A stretch of DNA of 17,516 bases from Bacteriovoracaceae bacterium UBA1511 (lineage in GTDB: Bacteria > Bdellovibrionota > Bacteriovoracia > Bacteriovoracales > Bacteriovoracaceae), in NCBI GenBank assembly GCA_002323535.1, contig DCQT01000075.1, positions 1 through 17,516 on the forward strand, read 5' to 3'. Each line of letters starts with the position of its first letter. Within the stretch, counting starts at the first letter, position 1. Positions 6,295 through 14,277 of this stretch are shown piece after piece. The notes beneath the pieces are model-generated. The model was not told the DNA's origin, did no database searches, and was given only the letters and a program-made list of their open reading frames with translations. The position numbers and the translations under genes are program-made.

Positions 6295-7059
6295 TTACTC
6301 TCCTGATGAGTTCTTTTGAATAATATTTTTAAGCTTTCTAACTGTAGTTCCCAGTCCATCGAAGACAGATTGGGCAATAATCCAGTGACCTATATTATAC
6401 TCAGAAAACAGATCAATATCAGCTAGATATTTTAAAGATACATCAGTTAGGCCATGTCCAGCGTGAAATCCAAGACCTTCCCCCTCAATCATTTTTTTAG
6501 CGACAAGGTACTGATCAAGGTGATGCTTAATCTCGTGATTTTTATTTACATCTATGGCGTATTCGCCTGTGTGAATCTCAATAGCATCAATCACTTGTTT
6601 TATAGAAATGACGGTATCCATCGTTTTTTGATCAGACTCAACGAACAAAGAAATTTTTGTCAAAGGAGAGCTCTCTTTAATTTCTTCACAGGCAATTTTT
6701 AAATTTTCTACAACTTTGGGGTCACCTAAATTTAAACCACCCTCGGTAGTTCGCTCTTCGCGTTTTTCAGGAACAAGACAAACCCAATCAGGTTTTAACG
6801 CCTTCGCCTTGAGGATCATCTCTCTTGTCGCGCCAATCTCAAAATTTAATAAAGAGTTTTTTTCTTTTACAACCTCATGAACAGCATCCACGTCGTAATC
6901 TTGAATATGCCGACGATCACCTCTAAGATGAATGGTTATTTGGTCAGCACCATGATCAATAGAAACCTCAGCAGCTTTTTTAACACTGGGATAAGCCTCG
7001 CCTCTAGCTTGCCTGAGGGTCGCCACATGATCAATATTTACACCTAACCTTGCTGACAT
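6295..7059 (-). CDS. pdxJ: pyridoxine 5'-phosphate synthase
   Basis: PdxJ condenses 1-deoxyxylulose 5-phosphate with 3-amino-2-oxopropyl phosphate to give pyridoxine 5'-phosphate, in the DXP-dependent vitamin B6 pathway. Family marks are LGVNIDHVATLRQARG at the N-terminus, TIHLRGDRRHI, the NFEIGAT strand with its conserved Glu, CLVPEKREERTTEGGL, and HAGHGL with the conserved His. The HLREDRRHI motif known from E. coli reads HLRGDRRHI here, a Glu-to-Gly change in the active-site loop. I chose ATG 7059, three nt after the glmM stop. GTG 7074, overlapping glmM, is also open and would add five residues; neither has a strong ribosome site. The gene directly abuts tsaE. B6 is the cofactor of the cysteine desulfurase further on. 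Confidence 0.95.
   Translation of the reverse strand: MSARLGVNIDHVATLRQARGEAYPSVKKAAEVSIDHGADQITIHLRGDRRHIQDYDVDAVHEVVKEKNSLLNFEIGATREMILKAKALKPDWVCLVPEKREERTTEGGLNLGDPKVVENLKIACEEIKESSPLTKISLFVESDQKTMDTVISIKQVIDAIEIHTGEYAIDVNKNHEIKHHLDQYLVAKKMIEGEGLGFHAGHGLTDVSLKYLADIDLFSEYNIGHWIIAQSVFDGLGTTVRKLKNIIQKNSSGE
6300..6304 (-). promoter_or_regulatory. ribosome binding site that sets the TTG start of tsaE
   Basis: AGGAG on the minus strand sits five nt before TTG 6294, inside the end of pdxJ. The spacing is the same as at the iscS start. Confidence 0.7.
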
Positions 7060-7061
7060 AT

Positions 7062-8423
7062 TTAACCCAGACACTTAGAGACGACTCCAGAGATGACATC
7101 GCTAATTTCTTCAATCAGCGGCATTGACTCTCCTTCAACCATCACTCTTGCCAAAGACTCTGTGCCAGAATAACGAAGAAGAATTCTTCCTTTGCCTTTG
7201 AGTTTTCCCTCTTGCTTTTTGAGCTCAGAGGAAATTTCAGGGAAGTTTTTAAAGTCCTCTTTCTTTTTAACCGTAACATTCGTAGTCATTTGTGGGTAAA
7301 GCTCAAACTCATTTTTTAGAGCACTGAATGGTTTTTGATAAAAATTCATCGCCTCCAAAACCTTAAGAGCCGATAAAATACCATCGCCCGTTCTTGATAC
7401 TGATGGCCAGATAATGTGCCCGCTAGGCTCTCCACCCAGCTTAGATTTTGATTTTCTCATTCTTTCCAGGATGTACCTATCCCCGACTTTTGCCCGGTAA
7501 AACTTTAATCCAAGCCCTTCAATGTAATTCTCTAACGCCATGTTGGACATAACTGTCCCAACAATTTCTTCGCCTTTTTTAATCATGCCTGTCTCAAGAG
7601 AAAACTTTGCAAGAATTCCAATCAGAATATCTCCGTGAGTGATATCCCCTTTTTCATCAATAATAACCACTCTATCTGCGTCACCATCCAGGCAAATACC
7701 AATTTCTGCTTTATATTTTTTTACATCCTCCGCCGCAATTTCAGGATGAAGACTACCAACTCCGAGGTTAATATTTTGTCCATTTGGATTTACACCTAAA
7801 CTAAAAACCTCAGCGCCCAACTCAGAGAGAATCATTGGGCCAACCTTATAACCTGCACCATTGGCACAATCGAGAACAACTCTCATTCCGTCTAGGCTGA
7901 CTTTCTTGTCTAAACATGATTTTACCTGAACAATATATCTCCCTATTACCTCATCAAGCCTTTGCGCCCTACCAAGCTCTTTATCTGGTGCTGGCTTTAT
8001 GAGAGTTGGATTTAAAACCATTTTTTCAATTTCTAGTTCAACACTATCAGGAAGTTTGTCTCCATTAGCGTCAAATAATTTAATTCCATTGTCATAGTAC
8101 TGATTGTGACTTGCTGAAATCATCACACCAGCATGGGCTCGCATATTTCCTGTCACAAATGAAACACCTGGAGTGGGAAGTGGCCCGGTTAACACAACTC
8201 GACCTCCTTGAGAACAAACACCGCTACTAAAAGCAAGCTCCAGCATATAGCAACTCAAACGAGTGTCTTTCCCGAGGATTATAAGCGGCTTTCCTGAGAG
8301 GTTTGAATTATTTTTTTGGAAATAATATGTAACCGCACGTCCTAAATTCATCGCCATTTCAGATGTCATAGGAAACTGGTTCGCTCTTCCTCTAATACCA
8401 TCAGTTCCAAATAATTTTCTCAT
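7062..8423 (-). CDS. glmM: phosphoglucosamine mutase
   Basis: GlmM converts glucosamine 6-phosphate to glucosamine 1-phosphate, the step feeding UDP-GlcNAc for peptidoglycan and lipopolysaccharide. The protein begins MRKLFGTDGIRG, the family's N-terminal signature. The phosphoserine loop is GVMISASHNQYYDNGIKLF, with Ser105 the phosphorylated residue. The magnesium loop is DGDADR (246-251), the sugar-binding loop is GGEPSGHI, and the phosphate-binding loop is RYSGTESLARVM near the end. Length 453 is normal. ATG 8423 has GAGGA seven nt upstream and is preferred over a TTG at 8444, which would overlap ybbR and add seven unlike residues. It stands 17 nt after ybbR and just before pdxJ, in the classic cdaA-ybbR-glmM order in which GlmM can bind and restrain the cyclase. 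Confidence 0.97.
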   Translation of the reverse strand: MRKLFGTDGIRGRANQFPMTSEMAMNLGRAVTYYFQKNNSNLSGKPLIILGKDTRLSCYMLELAFSSGVCSQGGRVVLTGPLPTPGVSFVTGNMRAHAGVMISASHNQYYDNGIKLFDANGDKLPDSVELEIEKMVLNPTLIKPAPDKELGRAQRLDEVIGRYIVQVKSCLDKKVSLDGMRVVLDCANGAGYKVGPMILSELGAEVFSLGVNPNGQNINLGVGSLHPEIAAEDVKKYKAEIGICLDGDADRVVIIDEKGDITHGDILIGILAKFSLETGMIKKGEEIVGTVMSNMALENYIEGLGLKFYRAKVGDRYILERMRKSKSKLGGEPSGHIIWPSVSRTGDGILSALKVLEAMNFYQKPFSALKNEFELYPQMTTNVTVKKKEDFKNFPEISSELKKQEGKLKGKGRILLRYSGTESLARVMVEGESMPLIEEISDVISGVVSKCLG

Positions 8424-8440
8424 CTTACTTTCCTCTTTTA

Positions 8441-9364
8441 TCAATCAAAAATTTCAACTCTTCTAGGGGTATAGTCGATAACTTTAATTCCGTTTGGCAC
8501 CTCTATTTTTACGGGAGCCAAAATTTTCTGGCCACTAAATTTTTCAGGAATTTTAACATACGCTGACATCACTGCATTTTCCCCTAAAAAGCCGGCCCCA
8601 ATTTGCTCATATATGACTTTAATCTCTAACGATTTGGGTTTAAAACTCTCCCCTCTAGAGATAAATTGTATTGGAATTATTTTTTCTAGTTTTTCAGCAT
8701 CAACGACTCTTAGATCAATCGACAAATCAACAATCTCTAAGCTTGCGGTTACATTTGATGGGATATTAAGTTTTACTTTTTTTTGATAGCTACCCTCTGT
8801 CAAACTAGATAGATCAATCCACTCTGTAGGAATTTCAGTTAAATTTTTAAAGAAGCTAGATGCACCTTCAAGAGTGACCTTGCTTGGATTTGTTGTTACG
8901 CGATCGATTGTCAGTATTTTGTTTAAAGTTCCCATTTTTTTTATCTTAATCGGAAGGGATTTTTTAACTTTTTTATCAAGGCTAAATTCAATTTTTTTCA
9001 GGTTATGGTCAACCAAGTTTAAACCTTGAACAAATGGTAGGTCTCTTCTTTTGATTTTATATACCTGAGTCTTTTTTCTTAATTTTTTAAAATTTGAAAG
9101 ATCTATTTCAATATTTTCACCATCTGGAATTTTTCCCCAATAAGCTCTCGGCCCCTGATACCTCACTTTTAAAAACTTTGGAGGAGAAGTCACAAATGCC
9201 AAGTCAGGCGGTATTTTGTAGTCTAACTTTAAAGATATTTTATCCGTGATTGACTTTCCACTAACGACAAAAAGCCACAAAAAAAAGGAAAGCAGAAAAG
9301 CTAAAATCTTATCAAAAGACTTTGAGTGAAGTATGCTTTTAATCATTCTAAGTAATTTAGACAT
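8441..9364 (-). CDS. cdaR: YbbR-domain protein, regulator of the diadenylate cyclase
   Basis: This 307-residue protein has one N-terminal membrane segment (about 17-35, rich in Leu/Phe) and then a long extracytoplasmic stretch made of YbbR-like beta modules, each with the recurring pattern of a Pro-containing strand, a conserved Gly and VxLEG-type turns (for example KVTLEGAS). CdaR proteins control the CdaA cyclase through the membrane. The partner gene lies 17 nt upstream, which makes the call secure despite the low sequence conservation of the family. The length is enough for about three modules. An AGGA six nt before the ATG gives a clear ribosome site. Confidence 0.88.
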   Translation of the reverse strand: MSKLLRMIKSILHSKSFDKILAFLLSFFLWLFVVSGKSITDKISLKLDYKIPPDLAFVTSPPKFLKVRYQGPRAYWGKIPDGENIEIDLSNFKKLRKKTQVYKIKRRDLPFVQGLNLVDHNLKKIEFSLDKKVKKSLPIKIKKMGTLNKILTIDRVTTNPSKVTLEGASSFFKNLTEIPTEWIDLSSLTEGSYQKKVKLNIPSNVTASLEIVDLSIDLRVVDAEKLEKIIPIQFISRGESFKPKSLEIKVIYEQIGAGFLGENAVMSAYVKIPEKFSGQKILAPVKIEVPNGIKVIDYTPRRVEIFD

Positions 9365-9381
9365 CTATTCCTTCCACCACA

Positions 9382-10188
9382 TTAAGACCCCTCTGTGCTA
9401 GGCAAAACCTGTTCAAGGTCCTCTCCTGTTCCCCAAGAAAACTTAATAGCTCTTTTTAGCGTGAAAGAATCTTTTATAGGTTTAATTTTTCCTTCAAAAC
9501 AGAGGCTTAATTGGCCTGTTTCTTCACTTACAACAATTATTAACGCGTCTACCAATCTACTTAAGCCGAGAGCTGCTCGATGTCTTGCTCCAAGATGGTT
9601 GCTTGTATTTCCATTTGATTGAATTGGTAAAAAGCAAGAGGCCGCAGAAATTTTGTTTTTCTGAATAACAACCGCTCCATCATGAAGTGGACTTTTTGGG
9701 TTAAAGATTGAAAGTAATAAGTCCCTATGTACCACGGAATTTATATAAGTACCCGATTCAAGAATATTATTAAGTCCACTTTTGTTCTCAATTGCGATAA
9801 TTGCACCCGTATTACTTTCTTTCAGCTCCCAGGAAGCCTCAACAACTTCATTTATAACCTCTTCAAGGTCCACATCTTTAAGCTTTTTAAAAAAGTTTTG
9901 TCTATTTGCCATCGCAACTAAGGCACTTCTAATTTCCTCTTGAAATAAAATAACTAAAATTAAAATAAAACTGTCAAAGAAGTTTTCTAGCAACCAATTG
10001 ATCGAATGGAACTTATAAGAACGTCCAACAACAGAGACCACTCCTAACAAAATAATCCCTAGAAGCATTTGCATACTTCTCGTGCCACGTAGGATTTTTA
10101 TAAATTGATAGAAGATCAAACCAACAACAAAAACATCAATTATGTCTTTGAACTCAAAAAATCTCCATGCCTCTGTAATTATTTGCAA
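9382..10188 (-). CDS. cdaA: CdaA-type membrane diadenylate cyclase
   Basis: CdaA makes cyclic di-AMP from two ATP. Residues 15-31, 38-55 and 70-84 are three membrane segments, as in all CdaA. The catalytic DAC domain (about 100-250) contains the DGA motif in SPLHDGAVVI (Asp170) and the RHR motif in LGARHRAALG (Arg202-Arg204); the Thr usually before Arg is Ala here. SEETG (221-225) is also typical. The start is TTG at 10188 with AAAGG six nt upstream; no ATG is available near the family's N-terminus. It is first in the run with ybbR, glmM, pdxJ and tsaE, so the operon promoter should lie in the 87 nt shared with the divergent yjbQ. Confidence 0.95.
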   Translation of the reverse strand: MQIITEAWRFFEFKDIIDVFVVGLIFYQFIKILRGTRSMQMLLGIILLGVVSVVGRSYKFHSINWLLENFFDSFILILVILFQEEIRSALVAMANRQNFFKKLKDVDLEEVINEVVEASWELKESNTGAIIAIENKSGLNNILESGTYINSVVHRDLLLSIFNPKSPLHDGAVVIQKNKISAASCFLPIQSNGNTSNHLGARHRAALGLSRLVDALIIVVSEETGQLSLCFEGKIKPIKDSFTLKRAIKFSWGTGEDLEQVLPSTEGS

Positions 10189-10194
10189 TTTATA

Positions 10195-10199
10195 CCTTT
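10195..10199 (-). promoter_or_regulatory. ribosome binding site that sets the TTG start of cdaA
   Basis: AAAGG on the minus strand lies six nt before TTG 10188. Confidence 0.55.
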
Positions 10200-10235
10200 T
10201 TTATTAGAGATATTTCGTCATTCGCACAGAAAAAA

Positions 10236-10263
10236 TGTATATTAAAGTAATCAAATTTGGCAA
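10236..10263 (-). promoter_or_regulatory. candidate promoter of the cdaA operon
   Basis: On the minus strand, TTGCCA (10263-10258, five of six to TTGACA), a 16-nt spacer and TATACA (10241-10236) are the best sigma70-like pair in the gap. On the plus strand a TATATT at 10238-10243 overlaps it and may be the -10 of yjbQ, so the two promoters may compete. Confidence 0.45.
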
Positions 10264-10275
10264 AGGCTCAATTCA

Positions 10276-10695
10276 ATGTCCACCTTCTCAACAATTATTA
10301 TCGATACCAACGAAGAAAAGTTTCATGCAATAACCAACAAAATTCAGGATGAAGCAAAAAAAATAATACAGTCCAAAAGTGGTATCCTATACCTTTTCTT
10401 GCCTCACACCTCCTGTGGGCTCCTCATTCAGGAATCTTTTGACCCCAGCGCAAAAACGGATATGGAAAAATTTTTAAAACACCTCGCTCCGAGAGAATTA
10501 AGCTTCATTGAACACACTGCAGAGGGACCTGATGACTCTCCCTCTCACATGAAATCTATCGTTAGTGGACATACTCTCAATATAATCGTTGACCAAGGTC
10601 AACTTGTTTTAGGCCAATGGCAAGGAATCTATTTGGCCGAGTTTAGAGATGGTTCTCACAAAAGAAAGATTCACCTTAAATTTATGGAAGGGTAA
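10276..10695 (+). CDS. yjbQ: YjbQ (UPF0047) family protein
   Basis: This 139-residue protein matches the UPF0047/YjbQ family in length and motifs: LFLPHTSCGLLIQESFDPSA, then HTAEGPDDSPSHMKS and LGQWQGIYLAEFRDG at the end. The conserved His and Asp residues line a metal-dependent pocket. E. coli YjbQ has weak thiamine phosphate synthase activity, but the real role is unknown, so I make no functional call beyond the family. The ATG has AAAGG nine nt upstream. It is divergent from cdaA and convergent with the next gene, leaving only eight nt between the two stop codons and no terminator hairpin. Confidence 0.93.
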   Translation: MSTFSTIIIDTNEEKFHAITNKIQDEAKKIIQSKSGILYLFLPHTSCGLLIQESFDPSAKTDMEKFLKHLAPRELSFIEHTAEGPDDSPSHMKSIVSGHTLNIIVDQGQLVLGQWQGIYLAEFRDGSHKRKIHLKFMEG

Positions 10696-10703
10696 ATTTG
10701 CCT

Positions 10704-12653
10704 CTAAGCAACTTTTTTGAGTTCTACCTTTTTAGCACTCTTGGCCTCAAGCGTTTCCATTACTTTATCCGCATTCAATAGTTTTTTTCTGAGCGCTTCT
10801 CTAGAGATACCCATCTCTTTAGCAGCTTTTGATTTATTCCCATTATTTCGCTTAATCTCACCTAGAATCATTTCTTTCTCAATTATTGCTAAACGATCTT
10901 TTAAGTTAATGTGATGATTATTAACAAATGGTAATTCTCCAAACTTTGAATTATTTGAATTACTACTTATCAATGGAGTAGTTGAATTTTCTAAATCTAG
11001 GTCTGTAATAATATGAGTTTTTGGATTGTAGAGCACGGCCCTTTCAATACAAGTTTTAAGCTCTCTAATATTTCCAGGCCACTCGTATTCAATGAACTTA
11101 TTCATCACCCTTGGTGAAAAGTTTTTAAGAAGAAGTCCTTGTTTTTTACACTCCAACTTTAAAAAGTAATCAATCAAATCAGGAATATCATTTTGCCTTT
11201 TCCTCAAAGGATCAATATTGATGTATGCTTTCGAAACATAATCTAATAACTCAGGGTCAAAAGCGCCATCTATACTCATTTTTGATAAGTCTTCCACTGA
11301 TGTGGCCATCACTCTTATATCAAGGGTGTATTTTGAGTTTGGTAATCCTTTATTTTTAAAGACTTGTTTTAATTTTTTTTGATCATCCATTGTCAGCTTC
11401 GAAATATCTTTAAAAAGAATTGTTCCACCTTTGCACCTTTCAAGGGCGCTTGGTTTTTCATCTGACCCCCAAAGATTTTGCTGAAGAATTTTCTCGTCTT
11501 TACCACCACAATCAATAATCTCAAATGGTTTAAGTCCCCTTTGACCTTCATGATGAATAATCTTTGCAAATAGAGTTTTACCAACTCCGTTCTCTCCAGA
11601 AATTAAAACACTTGAATCCAAGTCTTTTACTTTAAGAATTGTATTTCGAAGAGAGTTAATGTGTGTCGTTTTTCCAATGATCGCGTGTTTTCGATCAAAG
11701 GGTTTTGAGAATCGTCTAATTTTGGATGATTCACTCATAGGATTAAAGTTATGAAAGACACTACTGAAAACAAGCGCCAATACCTTCATCGTTTTTTCAT
11801 CTTCAATGGTAAATCGATCTTGGTTTCTTTTATTAATAACCTCGATAACCCCAATTATTTTGTCTTCCCTATTTTGAATGGGGTAACAAATAATTGACCT
11901 TGTTTCAAAATTGAATTGACGATCAAAAAACTCATTAAACCTTGAACTATCACGACTTGTATCAATATTAAGTGCTACTCCCGTTGTAAAAACAGAGCCA
12001 GCAATTCCTAACCGATAGTCAAATTTTAATTGATCTTTTGGAACTCCTAAGGCTGAAACAGCCTCAAGTTCGTTAGTATCTGCATTTATGAGAAAGATAG
12101 ACGCTCTTGTGGCATTTAAGATTCGTACCACCTCCTCAAGCATAGTTTCAAGAAAGCCCTCTTTGTCACCAAAAAAGGTGATATCTTTAAATAAAGATAA
12201 AAGTAATGAGAACATCTCAAAGCCTTCAGATGCATCGGTATACCTTTCTTTTAAGGCAAGTTGGATGAGGCATTCTTTTAATCGTTCAGGATTAAAGCTC
12301 AATATATATTGTTCTAAAAATCTGTTTAGCTTTTTTTCTTCATCAAGCTCTACACCGTAAATAATTTTTTGGTCAGTCACACACTTTGTGAATGCTCTAA
12401 CCACGTTTCCACTTAACTCAAGCTGATGTCTTTTGAAGAAGAGATTAAACGTTATGTGACTGCCAACAGAAATCCTTTCTTCTGTTTGAAACCCCAGACC
12501 AGAGATAGAGATGTCCACTAGCTTTGCATCATCTATATATTTTTCTCCATCAATAGGATGATCAATTGAGGCGACGAATCTTAATCCGTCTGAGTGCTCT
12601 ACAGGGATACGATAACTTTGATAAAACTTAAACTCTGAAAAACTCGTTAACAT
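10704..12653 (-). CDS. PilZ-GAF-AAA+-Fis regulator, degenerate sigma54 activator
   Basis: This 649-residue regulator has four parts. A PilZ domain (about 12-115) keeps DISISG (47-52), but I see no RxxxR, so c-di-GMP binding is unsure. A GAF domain (about 163-302) follows. The AAA+ domain (about 322-545) has a good Walker A (GENGVGKT, 353-360), PLRKRQNDIPDL (482-493) and WPGNIREL (525-532). A Fis-type helix-turn-helix is at 600-627. The sigma54 features are broken. GAFTGA is absent: the sequence runs LWGSDEKPSALERCKGG with a deletion. Walker B has KD where DE is expected (TILFKD, 411-416), and the arginine-finger region reads FDPELLDYVSKA instead of FRxDLYYRL. It is probably a DNA-binding regulator that does not drive sigma54 polymerase. 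GGAG lies 10 nt before the ATG. Confidence 0.9.
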   Translation of the reverse strand: MLTSFSEFKFYQSYRIPVEHSDGLRFVASIDHPIDGEKYIDDAKLVDISISGLGFQTEERISVGSHITFNLFFKRHQLELSGNVVRAFTKCVTDQKIIYGVELDEEKKLNRFLEQYILSFNPERLKECLIQLALKERYTDASEGFEMFSLLLSLFKDITFFGDKEGFLETMLEEVVRILNATRASIFLINADTNELEAVSALGVPKDQLKFDYRLGIAGSVFTTGVALNIDTSRDSSRFNEFFDRQFNFETRSIICYPIQNREDKIIGVIEVINKRNQDRFTIEDEKTMKVLALVFSSVFHNFNPMSESSKIRRFSKPFDRKHAIIGKTTHINSLRNTILKVKDLDSSVLISGENGVGKTLFAKIIHHEGQRGLKPFEIIDCGGKDEKILQQNLWGSDEKPSALERCKGGTILFKDISKLTMDDQKKLKQVFKNKGLPNSKYTLDIRVMATSVEDLSKMSIDGAFDPELLDYVSKAYINIDPLRKRQNDIPDLIDYFLKLECKKQGLLLKNFSPRVMNKFIEYEWPGNIRELKTCIERAVLYNPKTHIITDLDLENSTTPLISSNSNNSKFGELPFVNNHHINLKDRLAIIEKEMILGEIKRNNGNKSKAAKEMGISREALRKKLLNADKVMETLEAKSAKKVELKKVA

Positions 12654-12763
12654 AAAAATTTGTCTCCAAAATCGGTGTCACATAATAGTCGACAATTTTT
12701 ATAAAAAACTTGAGCTTTTTGCCTTTAATTTTTGGCAATCAATTGAATTTATTGAAGAAACAC

Positions 12764-13792
12764 TTAAAGTTTATGAGTTATTGCGTGAGTCATGGCTTTT
12801 TCAAAAAGCTTCCAAAATTTTTTATGAAGCCTGTTATCACTCGAAGGAAGCTCGAGAGTGTATGTTGCGATCTTATTCATATGGCCCGCCCAATTTCCAA
12901 GACTTCCTGGAAAGTAAGGGTAGTTTTTCACCTGATAGCCCTTTGCGGACTTACTCATTTGCAACAAAAGGTCATGCCCTTCACCTTCTCCATGATGGCC
13001 AGGGCCATCATAGTCAAGAATAGTCAGTGGAGCATGCACAGAGATAATCTTTTGTGGTTTATAGCGTTTAATTAAATTTACTTGAAAAATTGTCTCCTGT
13101 TCTGAATTTGGACGCTTACCAGGAAATTTTCTTTTGGTTGACTTGTACCTTCTTTTCCAAATTTTATGGGCTTTTGCATGCCAGTCGTTTGTTGGAAAGT
13201 TTCTATTGACGTCAACCCCTCTAGCATTAGTTCGAGATGGCCATTTTTTGAGGAAACTATCAGGAGTGACTAAAGGGGCGACAATTATTCTATTCCCCAA
13301 AAGTAGTTTTTGGTTTTTATCCAAGTATTTCATTAAATCGTAACAAAACTTAACTGGAGTGATTTCGTCTCCATGAACACCGCAAAGAACAATGGTGGTA
13401 TTTGCCTTCACCTCCTCAGGTTCGCCGTAGTGAACCCAGGCAATAGGGTTTCCAAGGTGTGATCTTCTCACAAACTGCCATTTATAATACTGACAGCCAG
13501 ATTTTCTCCAACCATATTGGTAAAATTTTTTATCTAGTTTTTGGCATAGACTTTTCATCTCACTTTCACCTACTGGTCGATTTTTAGATCTTGGGATGAG
13601 AAGAGGTTTTGGCTTGGGTGCAGATATTGTTTTTTGAACTTTAGAATTTTGTGTTTTGTGAGCTTTCGGGGACTCTTCCCACTGTGGGTCAACGGTATTT
13701 TCTGTTTTTTCACTGTAAGTGTCTAATATCTCGCAGGAATTAAAACTAAAAAGAAAAATAAAATGCAAAAAGCAGTAAATTATATGTTTCAC
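12764..13792 (-). CDS. M14-family zinc peptidase, MpaA-like, probable lipoprotein
   Basis: This 342-residue protein starts at GTG 13792, with no clear ribosome site, and has a hydrophobic signal ending in FNSC; Cys20 may be lipidated, although Phe at -3 makes the lipobox imperfect. A Lys/Pro-rich linker (about 35-72) leads to a metallocarboxypeptidase domain. The zinc ligands are His140 and Glu143 in GVHGDE and His253 in ISVHAP. DVNRNFP (194-200) holds the substrate-binding Asn-Arg, and Glu314 in TYTLELP is the catalytic Glu. The short form with HGDE and no propeptide resembles MpaA, which cuts the D-Glu-diaminopimelate bond of murein peptides, so a wall-recycling or wall-remodelling role is likely; other peptides cannot be excluded. 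If the organism is a predator, the enzyme could act on prey wall, but this is inference. Confidence 0.88.
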   Translation of the reverse strand: MKHIIYCFLHFIFLFSFNSCEILDTYSEKTENTVDPQWEESPKAHKTQNSKVQKTISAPKPKPLLIPRSKNRPVGESEMKSLCQKLDKKFYQYGWRKSGCQYYKWQFVRRSHLGNPIAWVHYGEPEEVKANTTIVLCGVHGDEITPVKFCYDLMKYLDKNQKLLLGNRIIVAPLVTPDSFLKKWPSRTNARGVDVNRNFPTNDWHAKAHKIWKRRYKSTKRKFPGKRPNSEQETIFQVNLIKRYKPQKIISVHAPLTILDYDGPGHHGEGEGHDLLLQMSKSAKGYQVKNYPYFPGSLGNWAGHMNKIATYTLELPSSDNRLHKKFWKLFEKAMTHAITHKL

Positions 13793-13830
13793 ACCACTAT
13801 TTTTGCCAATAATTGAGGACTTGTCTTCAA

Positions 13831-13853
13831 AAATAGTCTAAATTAATCTATTT
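13831..13853. promoter_or_regulatory. inverted repeat upstream of bfd
   Basis: AAATAG (13831-13836) and CTATTT (13848-13853) form a perfect 6-nt dyad with 11 nt between. It lies 38 nt upstream of the M14 gene start and 113 nt upstream of bfd. It may be an operator in the shared intergenic region, though the sequence is AT-rich and chance is possible. Confidence 0.25.
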
Positions 13854-13966
13854 AATAAACAAAATTAATGTTTCGCAAAGTATTTTTTTTTATCAATTGC
13901 TTAATTTTTCTTCTGCCCCCCGACTTTTTGTTTGATACAGCCAACAAAATGCCGTAGAGTACTTGT

Positions 13967-14173
13967 ATGTATATATGTATTTGCAAAGGCATAACAGAAG
14001 ATAAGATAAGAAGTGCGATAAAGCACTCTCACTCTCCCAATACTAAAGATATTCTTAAAAAATTAGGTGTCGGAACAGACTGTGGAACATGCTTACTACA
14101 TTCAATTGATGCAATCATCGCTGAGATAAAATCTAAAAATAAATCAGACAAAACCTCATCATTTAAAGTTTGA
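13967..14173 (+). CDS. bfd: bacterioferritin-associated ferredoxin
   Basis: This 68-residue [2Fe-2S] protein has the Bfd cysteine set Cys4, Cys6, Cys39 and Cys42 (MYICICKG and GTDCGTC). Bfd docks on bacterioferritin and donates electrons to release stored iron, and here bfr is the next gene, 104 nt on. The C-terminal tail after about residue 52 is lysine- and serine-rich and probably flexible. TTGATA, 17 nt and TAGAGT end six nt before the ATG, which if used would give a leaderless or very short-leader mRNA; the ribosome site is weak, in agreement. The BFD-like fold also occurs as a domain in NirB and other proteins, but the free form beside bfr fits Bfd. Confidence 0.9.
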   Translation: MYICICKGITEDKIRSAIKHSHSPNTKDILKKLGVGTDCGTCLLHSIDAIIAEIKSKNKSDKTSSFKV

Positions 14174-14215
14174 AATACCAAACTAAGTAATGTTTTCCAT
14201 ACCTTTTAAATTAAG

Positions 14216-14245
14216 TTGATCTCCTTTTTTATAATAGGCTATCCT
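14216..14245 (+). promoter_or_regulatory. candidate promoter of bfr
   Basis: TTGATC (14216-14221), 18 nt, TATCCT (14240-14245). A perfect TATAAT at 14230-14235 is also present but has no good -35. The short dyad TAGG-CTAT-CCTA overlaps these elements and could bind a regulator. Confidence 0.4.
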
Positions 14246-14277
14246 AAACAATATTTTTTAATTCAGAGGAACTTATT

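Noticed and set aside
12719..12738. TTGCC / GGCAA as the terminator of the M14 gene
   Set aside because: Five-pair stem, ten-nt loop, and the T-run is about ten nt beyond the stem.
13831..14242. A shared iron regulon motif ATAG...CTAT before iscR, bfd and bfr
   Set aside because: The spacing is 17, 11 and 1 nt respectively, which a single dimeric regulator would not accept; AT-rich DNA makes such short arms common.
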